Shown here one piece after another: positions 12,201 to 17,161 of a DNA stretch of 17,163 nucleotides. Both the position numbers and the translations under genes were made by a program. Source of the DNA: Burkholderiales bacterium. Lineage in GTDB: Bacteria; Pseudomonadota; Gammaproteobacteria; Burkholderiales; Usitatibacteraceae. Position 1 is the first letter of the stretch, and each line of letters opens with the position of its first letter. The stretch covers positions 1 to 17,163 of the forward strand of contig JACMOJ010000393.1 of the NCBI GenBank assembly GCA_014378085.1. The letters are read 5' to 3'. Under the pieces are notes generated by a model, which worked only from the letters and a program-made list of their open reading frames with translations, did no database searches and had not been told where the DNA came from.

Positions 12201-12809
12201 TTTTGTGAGCTCACCAAGGATGTCATCTACCCGGTTCAAATTCTCTTTGGAGTCCTCAAGCCTTGCTTCAGTCTCTTTACGGCGTTCACGATACTTCGAG
12301 ACGCCCGCCACTTCTTCCAAGAACACGCGAAGCTCTTCCGGCTTAGACGTAATCACGCGCGAAATCATGCCCTGCTCGATGATCGCATAGGCACGCGGGC
12401 CAAGTCCGGTGCCGAGAAACACGTCGGTGATATCGCGACGGCGAACGTGCTGTCCGTTGATGTAGTAATCCGAATTCCCGTCGCGTGTTAAAACGCGCTT
12501 CACCGACAACTCGGCGTACTGACCCCACTGCCCGCCGATCCGGCCAAGCGAGTTGTCAAACACCAGCTCGACGCTCGCTCGCGCGGAAGGCTTGCGAAGT
12601 GTCGAGCCGTTGAAGATTACGTCCTCCATTTTCTCACCGCGCAGGTTTTTGGCACTCGATTCCCCGAGCACCCAACGCACCGCGTCGATCACATTGGATT
12701 TACCGCAACCGTTCGGTCCGACCACACCCACCAGCTGACCCGGCACCGAAATCGTGGTGGGGTCAACAAAACTCTTGAATCCCGCTAATTTGATCTGTGT
12801 AAGACGCAC
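9279..12809 (-). CDS. smc: Chromosome segregation protein SMC
   Basis: SMC is a condensin ATPase that compacts and segregates the chromosome as a long coiled-coil dimer. The 1176-residue product has Walker A VVGPNGCGKSNV (K37) in the N-terminal head, two coiled-coil arms rich in Glu, Gln, Ala and Arg, and a hinge at roughly 490-650. The C-terminal head carries the ABC signature LSGGEK (about 1071-1076) and Walker B FCLLDEVDAPLDDSN (about 1096-1110). I set the start at GTG 12809. It gives the family N-terminus MRLTQIKLAGFKSFVDPT, and AGAGGA lies six bases upstream. An open extension to 13052 would antisense queF and has no family similarity. smc probably heads the minus-strand block. Confidence 0.97.
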   Translation of the reverse strand: MRLTQIKLAGFKSFVDPTTISVPGQLVGVVGPNGCGKSNVIDAVRWVLGESSAKNLRGEKMEDVIFNGSTLRKPSARASVELVFDNSLGRIGGQWGQYAELSVKRVLTRDGNSDYYINGQHVRRRDITDVFLGTGLGPRAYAIIEQGMISRVITSKPEELRVFLEEVAGVSKYRERRKETEARLEDSKENLNRVDDILGELTKNVEKLTEQASVAAKYQELNTELKLNENLWAYTKQREARAAKERYATEIVKTETGFEGETARLREVETALDKLRQDHYAETDQLTNAQAAMFGANSAVVQLEQEINYLAENRRRLGAQVEALAQQALEIEANRDATMAELDRWHRELASGIDKVAEARERAEALREQVPQYEEKVRDALAAVKLADNEVRVAESDQALNESRENNALKILSQLEQRKSRLTTENMALVVPENGELERVEGERGEAEEALVIVDDQLSKAEQRVHEFEAKRRDSVDQIGNATRELARIEAALLALQNQQARMDNNNRLAMWLAKYQLDSAPRLWQSIKIKEGWEDALESALGLRLNSMRVGDASVIDKIASDAPPGSVSLYLENGSVDAASVAGFTTLSSFVTSDNAGVLPFVRECLANIFVLDDETQARSKMVSLPFGAVLVTATGHLYSQHGVTFHGPQSELHGVMQRQREIESLKTELPDKIEARLAVEAVLKEIELTLQDTQESLRRLRFDQQETKNREHRLQMEALKLSQAIAQADGRRGAIREETAIIDAEIEQERAEMAAAQAALEEGGNRISEITDKLMALEDQQREAERALADARERVNAAERGAQEANYFERSCHDKIKSLSEMVGQLAKRWDAVTSSRTALAAELDGLQEGNIRERLQQALAAQLDREKLLATAREAMDAAGGKLKELEDQRHAIEHNLQPLRDKMTELRMKEQEARINEETYTQQLLENGGNLEELADLVEKKTRSTAYQAEINRLNAEITALGAVNLAALQELEQASVRKEFLDAQSTDLKEAIATLEAAIKRIDRETRDLLQVTFDTVNKNFMELFPSLFGGGNAYLRLTGEEILDSGLQVFAQPPGKKNSSIQLLSGGEKALTALSLVFSLFRLNPAPFCLLDEVDAPLDDSNTDRFCELVKKMSASTQFLFITHNKVTMEMGEQLIGVTMNEPGCSRIVEVDIRAAKSFASSPAEAVAA

Positions 12810-12899
12810 AACCCATCCTCTGCGAAAAACCAAACGCTTCTGCGAACTTGCCCGTGATTCAAGCCAAAACTGATCGCAACACGCCTCTTTTATATAGCA

Positions 12900-12957
12900 A
12901 ACCCGCCGACGCAATTTACGTGGGCGGGTTGGCATCCCGTACAATCTATTGATTGTA
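12900..12957. promoter_or_regulatory. Divergent smc/queF control region with two inverted repeats
   Basis: The 194 bases between smc (12809) and queF (13004) must hold both promoters. AACCCGCC (12900-12907) pairs perfectly with GGCGGGTT (12923-12930) across 15 bases. Just beyond it on the minus strand is TGCTATATA, an extended -10-like element for smc. On the plus strand TACAAT (12940-12945) could be the queF -10. It lies inside a second inverted repeat, TACAATC-TATT-GATTGTA (12940-12957). No good -35 was found for either. Confidence 0.4.
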
Positions 12958-13003
12958 TCGTAACGACTCTCGCAATCCCATTGCACTAACCACTCCGGCC
13001 AAC

Positions 13004-13540
13004 ATGTCCCGCACACAAAAAAAGAAGTCATTCTCACGCGCCACTTCAACATTAGCGTCTAAGTCATTGTTTCCAATAGAAGCAGTTGCAAAACTCACCG
13101 CGCTCGGTGACAAGCCCACAGCGGTCGCCACCAAGCATCTGGAAGTATTCCCAAATCCTGCGCCCAACCGCGATTTTGTCGTGCATATGCAGATCCCAGA
13201 GTTCACCTGCCTGTGTCCCAAGACGGGCCAACCTGACTTTGCAACGCTCTATCTGGATTACATTCCCAACAAGCGCTGCGTGGAGCTCAAAAGTCTTAAG
13301 TTGTACATTTGGTCATTCCGAGACGAGGGCAAATTCCACGAAGCCGTGACCAACGAAATTCTCGACGACATTGTTGGGGCAACCGCGCCCCGCTTTGCGC
13401 GGCTAACCGCCAAATTTTGGGTGCGTGGGGGCGTCTTTACCACCGTGGTCGCCGAACACCGTGCGAAGGGTTGGAAGCCGTCGCCCGCCGTGGAGCTTCA
13501 GTCATTCGCCGACGAATCAAGCGTAACGTCGCGCGGCTAG
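13004..13540 (+). CDS. queF: NADPH-dependent 7-cyano-7-deazaguanine reductase QueF
   Basis: QueF reduces preQ0 to preQ1, the nitrile reductase step of queuosine biosynthesis for tRNA wobble positions. The 178-residue product is the short, unimodular type. It shows [14 protein letters not shown] with nucleophile C71 and acid D78, the QueF signature ELKSLKLY (94-101) that binds NADPH, and FHE (111-113) with substrate-recognition E113. The ATG at 13004 begins MSRTQKKK. An in-frame TTG at 12953 would add 17 residues but would start inside the putative promoter repeat. The gene diverges from smc, and no clear terminator follows it. Confidence 0.96.
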   Translation: MSRTQKKKSFSRATSTLASKSLFPIEAVAKLTALGDKPTAVATKHLEVFPNPAPNRDFVVHMQIPEFTCLCPKTGQPDFATLYLDYIPNKRCVELKSLKLYIWSFRDEGKFHEAVTNEILDDIVGATAPRFARLTAKFWVRGGVFTTVVAEHRAKGWKPSPAVELQSFADESSVTSRG

Positions 13541-13580
13541 CAGCGCAGACCAACATCAGTCGTCGGTGGTTTTGGGTTGG

Positions 13581-13609
13581 ATTTAACAAAAATATACCTT
13601 TTGTTAAAT
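13581..13609. promoter_or_regulatory. 29-bp palindromic operator upstream of the TPR-HD-GYP operon (copy 1)
   Basis: A perfect palindrome ATTTAACAAA (13581-13590), nine bases, TTTGTTAAAT (13600-13609); the repeat extends to 11 bp per arm with a 7-base centre. The same 29-bp layout with identical half-sites and spacing occurs once more, at 16638-16666. It lies 57 bases before the likely ATG of the TPR-HD-GYP gene. A possible -10, TACAAT, is at 13619-13624 without a clear -35, which would suit activator dependence. The downstream LuxR-type regulator is the obvious candidate ligand, but this is inferred. Confidence 0.8.
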
Positions 13610-13666
13610 TTTCATGGATACAATTAGTTGTGCATTCACATTGGCGGTCTTTACAAACGCAGCTGT

Positions 13667-15418
13667 ATGACAACACTTACTGATGACATAACTAGACTTG
13701 ACCGTGAGATGACAGAGGTCAGTTCGCCTGCTGCTGCTACCCGCGCTGAGACTGTGCAGAACATCGCCAGCAGGGTGCGCGACGATCACTGTGACGGTGA
13801 GCTGAGCACGATTGGCGCGGCTGTACTGCAGCTATGCCCGAAGTTTTTCTCACAAGGCCGCTCCATTGAGGTATTGCCGCTAGCGTTGGCACTCCACGAA
13901 CGCACTAAACACATGGAAGATGGAATCGCTATACGCGCGGCAGGCGCATGCGGCATCCTATTTGCCGATACTGGCGAATTCGCGTCGAGCCTTGACTATC
14001 AATCTTTTGCCCTAAAGCTTGGTGAGAAGATCTGTGATGGGGTCGCAACCGGACGTGCTTGGAACAACATCGGGCTTGCATTTGAGGCATCGGGGAATAT
14101 CGAACAAGCCATCTCGTCCTTCCACCGCGGCATTGACCATATAGAGCAAATAACGGGTCCGCAATACGGCAGATTCATGGCCCACATGAATCTCGCTATC
14201 GCACACCAACGACTTCGCGAACCAGAGATTGGATTGCCTCATGCCTTTCACGCATTTGCGGAACTCAAATCGGGGGTTGCTGTGGAACCCCTGTCGAAGG
14301 CGATATTCTTCCGCGCGCTTGTTAGGCTTTGCTTGGACACCGCTCGGATTGATGAAGCAAAGCAGCACGTAAGGTCGATCGCAGATATCGCCGAAGAACA
14401 CCCAAGTGTGCGCACCCAAATTGTTTTAGAAACATCGATTGCAGCAGTGGAGTTGGCGAATGGCAGCGTGGATATTGCACTCACCCGACTCAATAACGCG
14501 CTGGCGACATCGCGTATCTCGCAGATGCCGCTTGTCGATACGCTAACGAATTTAATCCGGGCAGAAGCGCATATTGGTACGGCTGGACGAGCGATTATTC
14601 GTCTTCGGGAACTGTCTGAGTTAGCCCACAACCGCAATGTCTCAAACGCAAAAAAACATCGGCAACTGAGCGCCTGGCGTCCAACCGATGAAACTCACTT
14701 ACCGGGATTTGATGGTTTTATATCCGGTCAGCTACGTAGTCAACTAGATTCTCCCTCTGCCCCGGAGCATTGGAACGTACTCTGCCGCCTTGCCGTTGGG
14801 AGTTCGCTGCAGATCGACGGCAACGGAGCACATGGCCTGCGGGTGGCGGTATTAACCGAGATGCTCGCCCAAGCGTTGGGCTTTACGGCTATTGATGCAA
14901 TCGAGATGGGTTGTGCGGCACAACTACACGACATCGGCACCGCGTACGACCACCAGAATTTACTCCCCGCACACGCTGCCTCACATTCGTCAGAAGTACC
15001 AGGAACTAGGGACCACTGTGAGTCTGGCTGGCAGGTGCTGGCCGACGATATACATCCACGGTTGCTAATGGCGCGCGAAATTGCTCGGTACCACCACAGC
15101 CACTGGGACGGCACCGGCTACCCGTCGAATGTGGCCAAGCTGTCCATCCCGATCCACGCAAGGATCTGCGCCGTCGCCGATGCCTTTGATGCGTTGCTGT
15201 GCGAAGGCAAGCGCGGCCCTGACTTTTCCATGCTCGACGCACTTGATGGTTTACGCCGCATGTCCGGCACGCGACTGGAGCCGCGTTTGGTCAATTGTTT
15301 CGCCACGACACTCATCAACGAAGCGCGTATCGAAGGTATCGATGTTGCGGCAACAGACGGCCTCTCCCATTTGCATCAATTCGTTGAATCATTTTCACAA
15401 AGCCGGAACTACCTATGA
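13667..15418 (+). CDS. TPR-repeat protein with C-terminal HD-GYP (c-di-GMP phosphodiesterase-like) domain
   Basis: A 583-residue cytoplasmic protein without signal peptide or membrane segment. The N-terminal half is helical with tetratricopeptide-like repeats, the clearest being GRAWNNIGLAFEASGNIEQA from residue 129. The C-terminal part (about 370-560) is an HD-GYP domain: H389, H421-D422 in LHDIG, H450, H476-H477 and DGTGYP at 481-486, then ADAFDALL. HD-GYP domains hydrolyse cyclic di-GMP. Here the usual Lys after HDIG is T425, and HHE is HHS (S478), so activity may be altered. I chose ATG 13667; the in-frame TTG 13628 and ATG 13709 are alternatives, and none has a strong ribosome binding site. 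The stop overlaps the next start (ATGA), so the two proteins are coupled. TPR domains commonly bind peptides, and a small peptide gene lies downstream. Confidence 0.85.
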   Translation: MTTLTDDITRLDREMTEVSSPAAATRAETVQNIASRVRDDHCDGELSTIGAAVLQLCPKFFSQGRSIEVLPLALALHERTKHMEDGIAIRAAGACGILFADTGEFASSLDYQSFALKLGEKICDGVATGRAWNNIGLAFEASGNIEQAISSFHRGIDHIEQITGPQYGRFMAHMNLAIAHQRLREPEIGLPHAFHAFAELKSGVAVEPLSKAIFFRALVRLCLDTARIDEAKQHVRSIADIAEEHPSVRTQIVLETSIAAVELANGSVDIALTRLNNALATSRISQMPLVDTLTNLIRAEAHIGTAGRAIIRLRELSELAHNRNVSNAKKHRQLSAWRPTDETHLPGFDGFISGQLRSQLDSPSAPEHWNVLCRLAVGSSLQIDGNGAHGLRVAVLTEMLAQALGFTAIDAIEMGCAAQLHDIGTAYDHQNLLPAHAASHSSEVPGTRDHCESGWQVLADDIHPRLLMAREIARYHHSHWDGTGYPSNVAKLSIPIHARICAVADAFDALLCEGKRGPDFSMLDALDGLRRMSGTRLEPRLVNCFATTLINEARIEGIDVAATDGLSHLHQFVESFSQSRNYL

Positions 15419-16386
15419 ATACGCCAGAGAACAAAACCATCCCGCATCTTTCCGACACCGACAAAAAAATGCTCGAGTTATTAATCAAGGGAGCGTCAGG
15501 GCGTGTAATCGCGGAACGGCTCGGTTATAAGGAGGGCACCACACGTGTCTACCTGCACTCGCTGTACAAACGAATTGGTGTGAACAACAAAACCAGCGCC
15601 GTGACTTGGTATCTCGACACCATCACGAGCGACGAGACCCACGCTGAGCGTGAAGCACTACAACAAGCACAGCGCGTCAAATCGTTTGGCGACATGGCGA
15701 TGCGACGTGGCTTGCTGGAAAGTCTTGGTTTTATGGGGATATTTCTTGGGCCGTACGGCCGAATGTGGGAAGTCACCCATAAGCTAAAAGAAACCCGCGC
15801 GGCTCGCCTTACCCCGGCTGATCTTCAGCTGCGCGCTACCGCTCGCGGGCTTTGGGAATCATTCATTGCGGGCAATTTTTATGAGGGCAAACGCCAATTT
15901 GACGCCGGAATACTGCCCAAGTTGTTTGTCGCGTCACCGTCTGACGCCGTCGTTTTGACGCTAATGCTGGTAATCGGCGGCTACACCTCAAGCGCACGCC
16001 GAGCGATGTCTACCCTGCCCGCTAAGAAGTCTGGCAGCTTAGGCGTGACGGTCGACGAACTGCGCGCATTAACCGCGGCTTCAGACGCGATAGAAAAATC
16101 AAACGACAGCGCCATCGTGGCGATCCACGACATGATCGAATCAAGCGCAGCCCGACCTGTGTATCGGCATTTGCTTCTCGCGACGCTCTTCCATCTCTAC
16201 CGATTGCGTGGTGATGCCGTGCGCGCTTCTTGCGTCGGTGATGCGTTGTGGGCAGAGGCGGAAGGCGCGAGGGCACACCTCGAGGCTGCCGGCGATCGGC
16301 CACTACCGCCGGAAGCAACATTGCCTTCACCTCCGGCGGTAGCACCCGCCAAACTTAGCGGCTATCTAGAAAAGCTGGGCGGGTAG
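15415..16386 (+). CDS. Regulator with N-terminal LuxR-type helix-turn-helix and unassigned C-terminal domain
   Basis: A 323-residue putative transcription factor. Residues about 12-66 match the LuxR/GerE DNA-binding helix-turn-helix: LSDTDKKMLELLIKGAS, then IAERLGYKEGTTRVYLHSL, then KRIGVNNKTSAV. This domain normally sits at the C-terminus, so its N-terminal position is unusual. The remaining 250 or so residues are predicted helical and match no receiver, autoinducer-binding or ATPase family that I recognise. There is a short hydrophobic stretch near 185-195 (VVLTLMLVIGG), too short to call membrane. A Pro/Ala-rich tail precedes a terminal GYLEKLGG. Its ATG lies inside the stop of the HD-GYP gene (ATGA), implying coupled translation. 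It likely binds the two palindromes at 13581-13609 and 16638-16666. A LuxR-family call is secure; the signal it senses is unknown. Confidence 0.85.
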   Translation: MNTPENKTIPHLSDTDKKMLELLIKGASGRVIAERLGYKEGTTRVYLHSLYKRIGVNNKTSAVTWYLDTITSDETHAEREALQQAQRVKSFGDMAMRRGLLESLGFMGIFLGPYGRMWEVTHKLKETRAARLTPADLQLRATARGLWESFIAGNFYEGKRQFDAGILPKLFVASPSDAVVLTLMLVIGGYTSSARRAMSTLPAKKSGSLGVTVDELRALTAASDAIEKSNDSAIVAIHDMIESSAARPVYRHLLLATLFHLYRLRGDAVRASCVGDALWAEAEGARAHLEAAGDRPLPPEATLPSPPAVAPAKLSGYLEKLGG

Positions 16387-16408
16387 TCGCCGCGAGAGAG
16401 CGCTACTT

Positions 16409-16564
16409 TCACCATTGGGGGCCGCATTCTCCCCCTCCGACAGATTGCAATTCGGCCCCGATCAGCGCCTCTAACCGCTCCCGATCAACGGTTTCACTGT
16501 TAACTACACTTTCGTTGCTGTTCATTGAATCAGCCATGGGGTTGCGTTCGCCTTGAATGTTCAT
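16409..16564 (-). CDS. Short double-glycine leader peptide precursor (51 aa), likely secreted signal or RiPP-like peptide
   Basis: Starting at ATG 16564 with AGGA (16571-16574) six bases upstream, this gene encodes 51 residues. The first 30 are polar (Asn, Ser, Glu). Then LEALIGAELQSVGGG (31-45) is an exact double-glycine leader. Counting back from G45 as -1, there is Gly at -2, Val at -4, Leu at -7, Glu at -8 and Leu at -12. Such leaders are cut after GG by C39-peptidase ABC transporters. The product would be the hexapeptide ECGPQW (46-51). No exporter, protease or modification enzyme is in the window. The gene faces the LuxR-type gene tail to tail, 22 bases apart, and has its own copy of the operon's palindrome upstream. 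It resembles a peptide pheromone or a minimal bacteriocin-like peptide. Internal Met10 and Met14 are alternative starts with poorer signals. Confidence 0.8.
   Translation of the reverse strand: MNIQGERNPMADSMNSNESVVNSETVDRERLEALIGAELQSVGGGECGPQW
16417..16435. other. G5/C5 hairpin at the 3' end of the peptide gene
   Basis: GGGGG (16417-16421) and CCCCC (16431-16435) form a 5-bp stem with a 9-base loop. The hairpin covers the codons for the glycines and first core residues, and lies about 30 bases after the stop of the convergent LuxR-type gene. There is no T-run on either strand, so termination is only possible, not shown. Confidence 0.3.
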
Positions 16565-16596
16565 GTTTTATCCTAGTAAAGAGGTTGAATGAGTTG

Positions 16597-16611
16597 CGCC
16601 CAGAATGGGCG
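16597..16611 (-). other. 5'-UTR hairpin of the peptide gene
   Basis: CGCCCA (16597-16602) and TGGGCG (16606-16611) form a 6-bp stem with a 3-base loop. On the minus strand it falls at the predicted 5' end of the peptide mRNA, between the -10 element and the ribosome binding site. It could stabilise the transcript. Confidence 0.4.
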
Positions 16612-16616
16612 ATCTG

Positions 16617-16646
16617 ATTATCTCATTTGTTAACTATATTTAACAA
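16617..16646 (-). promoter_or_regulatory. Predicted sigma70-type promoter of the double-glycine peptide gene
   Basis: On the minus strand, TTGTTA (16646-16641, four of six matches to TTGACA) and GATAAT (16622-16617, five of six to TATAAT) are 18 bases apart. The -35 lies within one half-site of the palindrome, whose centre would be near -42, a typical position for an activator overlapping -35, though a repressor is also possible. Transcription would start near 16610, giving a leader of about 46 bases. Confidence 0.55.
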
Positions 16647-16668
16647 ATATATTATATTTGTTAAATAT
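16636..16668. promoter_or_regulatory. Palindromic operator upstream of the peptide gene (copy 2) plus extra half-site
   Basis: A perfect 16-bp inverted repeat with one central base. Its core, ATTTAACAAA (16638-16647), nine bases, TTTGTTAAAT (16657-16666), is identical in half-sites and spacing to the copy at 13581-13609. A third half-site, TTTGTTAACT (16626-16635, nine of ten matches), sits two bases away, towards the -10 element. This arrangement could allow cooperative binding or a different response from the operon promoter. Confidence 0.82.
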
Positions 16669-16689
16669 CGACGCGACGAAAGCCAATCG

Positions 16690-16729
16690 CCAAAATGCAA
16701 AACCCGCGCGGGCGGGTTTTGCATTTTGG
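16690..16729. terminator. Bidirectional intrinsic terminator, 18-bp perfect stem
   Basis: Arms 16690-16707 and 16712-16729 are perfectly complementary over 18 bp with a GCGG tetraloop. The core ACCCGC/GCGGGT is flanked by A4/T4 tracts, so RNA from either strand ends GCGGGTTTT. It lies upstream of the peptide promoter and blocks readthrough from the tRNA-His side. No plus-strand gene immediately precedes it. Confidence 0.8.
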
Positions 16730-16757
16730 GATAGCTTGCGCTTGTGCGGGGCAAACG

Positions 16758-16781
16758 AAAAAAAGCCACCGCGAGGGTGGC
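16758..16781 (-). terminator. Rho-independent terminator of tRNA-His
   Basis: On the minus strand GCCACC, loop, GGTGGC (16781-16765) forms a 6-bp stem followed at once by seven T residues (16764-16758). It begins about ten bases after the tRNA 3' end. Confidence 0.85.
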
Positions 16782-16791
16782 CTTTCTAATT

Positions 16792-16867
16792 TGGGGTGGC
16801 TGATGGGGTTCGAACCCACGACAACTGGAATCACAATCCAGGACTCTACCGCTGAGCTACAACCACC
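16792..16867 (-). tRNA. tRNA-His (anticodon GUG)
   Basis: The minus strand folds as a complete tRNA. The acceptor stem GTGGTTG pairs with CAGCCAC, with one G-U pair. The D-arm is GCTCAGCGGTAGAGT. The anticodon stem-loop CTGGATTGTGATTCCAG carries GTG. The T-arm is GTGGGTTCGAACCCCAT. The extra 5' G at -1, opposite discriminator C73, is the hallmark of tRNA-His, and CCA is encoded (16794-16792). It is a single gene, not part of a visible tRNA cluster. Confidence 0.97.
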
Positions 16868-16976
16868 AAAGACTTCAACAACATATTAAGCACAAGCTGA
16901 TGGGGCTGCTCATGATGCGGCTGCATTCCGCACCACTCGGCCTTCGGCTCGCGCTCACTAAATTCGCGCGACCTGC

Positions 16977-16995
16977 GCAAGTCCACCGGACTTGC
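16977..16995 (-). other. Perfect 8-bp hairpin in the leader region upstream of tRNA-His
   Basis: GCAAGTCC (16977-16984) and GGACTTGC (16988-16995) form a perfect stem with a 3-base loop. It lies between the strong promoter at 17047-17075 and the tRNA. A near repeat, TGATGGGGCTGC and TGATGCGGCTGC (about 16898-16925), is also present. It could be a processed leader of the tRNA precursor or a small RNA; no coding gene is seen in 16868-17046. Confidence 0.35.
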
Positions 16996-17046
16996 TGGTC
17001 AAACGTCATGACAACGCTACGACCACCGTTAACAGAACACCCCTAA

Positions 17047-17075
17047 ATTATAGCAAGCCTCGGCGTTGGCGTCAC
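17047..17075 (-). promoter_or_regulatory. Strong extended -10 promoter reading toward tRNA-His
   Basis: On the minus strand GTGACG (17075-17070, four of six to TTGACA), a 17-base spacer ending TGC, and a perfect TATAAT (17052-17047) form a consensus-like extended -10 promoter. It directs transcription to the tRNA about 175 bases downstream. Confidence 0.7.
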
Positions 17076-17161
17076 TTCCAGCGAAAGCCCGTCAGCGGTT
17101 TAGTCGGATCTTGCCAAGTAATACCACTCGTTGCCAGGCAGCGATTTAGCGTCGGGAAACA
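17072..17161 (-). CDS. Possible 3' end of an unidentified gene, partial
   Basis: The minus strand is open from the window edge for 29 codons, ending LATSGITWQDPTKPLTGFRWK and TGA at 17072. A second frame is open from ATG 17162 to TAA 17100 (20 codons, ending NEWYYLARSD). Neither can be identified from so little sequence, and at most one is real. The stop of the first lies at the -35 of the tRNA-ward promoter, a usual arrangement for a promoter following a gene. Confidence 0.25.
   Translation of the reverse strand, partial: CFPTLNRCLATSGITWQDPTKPLTGFRWK

Noticed and set aside
12900..13003. preQ1 riboswitch before queF
   Set aside because: The inverted repeats do not show the preQ1 aptamer's A-rich tail and loop; they fit a promoter or operator region better.
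12810..13052. 81-residue N-terminal extension of SMC
   Set aside because: It is not family-like and would overlap queF; GTG 12809 has AGAGGA upstream and restores the standard N-terminus.
13614..13670. 18-codon ORF whose TGA overlaps the ATG of the TPR-HD-GYP gene (ATGA), looking like a coupled leader peptide
   Set aside because: It has no ribosome binding site, and its ATG lies before or at the likely transcription start given the TACAAT element at 13619-13624.
13541..16408. Acyl-homoserine-lactone quorum sensing (LuxI/LuxR) as explanation of the LuxR-type gene
   Set aside because: There is no autoinducer-binding domain, no synthase gene, and the helix-turn-helix is N-terminal, so only the DNA-binding domain is shared.
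16695..16889. Plus-strand ORF of 64 codons
   Set aside because: It is antisense to tRNA-His and runs through both terminators; it is the familiar spurious translation of an inverted tRNA gene.
16912..17046. Plus-strand ORF of 44 codons
   Set aside because: It has no ribosome binding site, a composition typical of random GC-rich DNA, and is antisense to the transcript expected from the promoter at 17047-17075.
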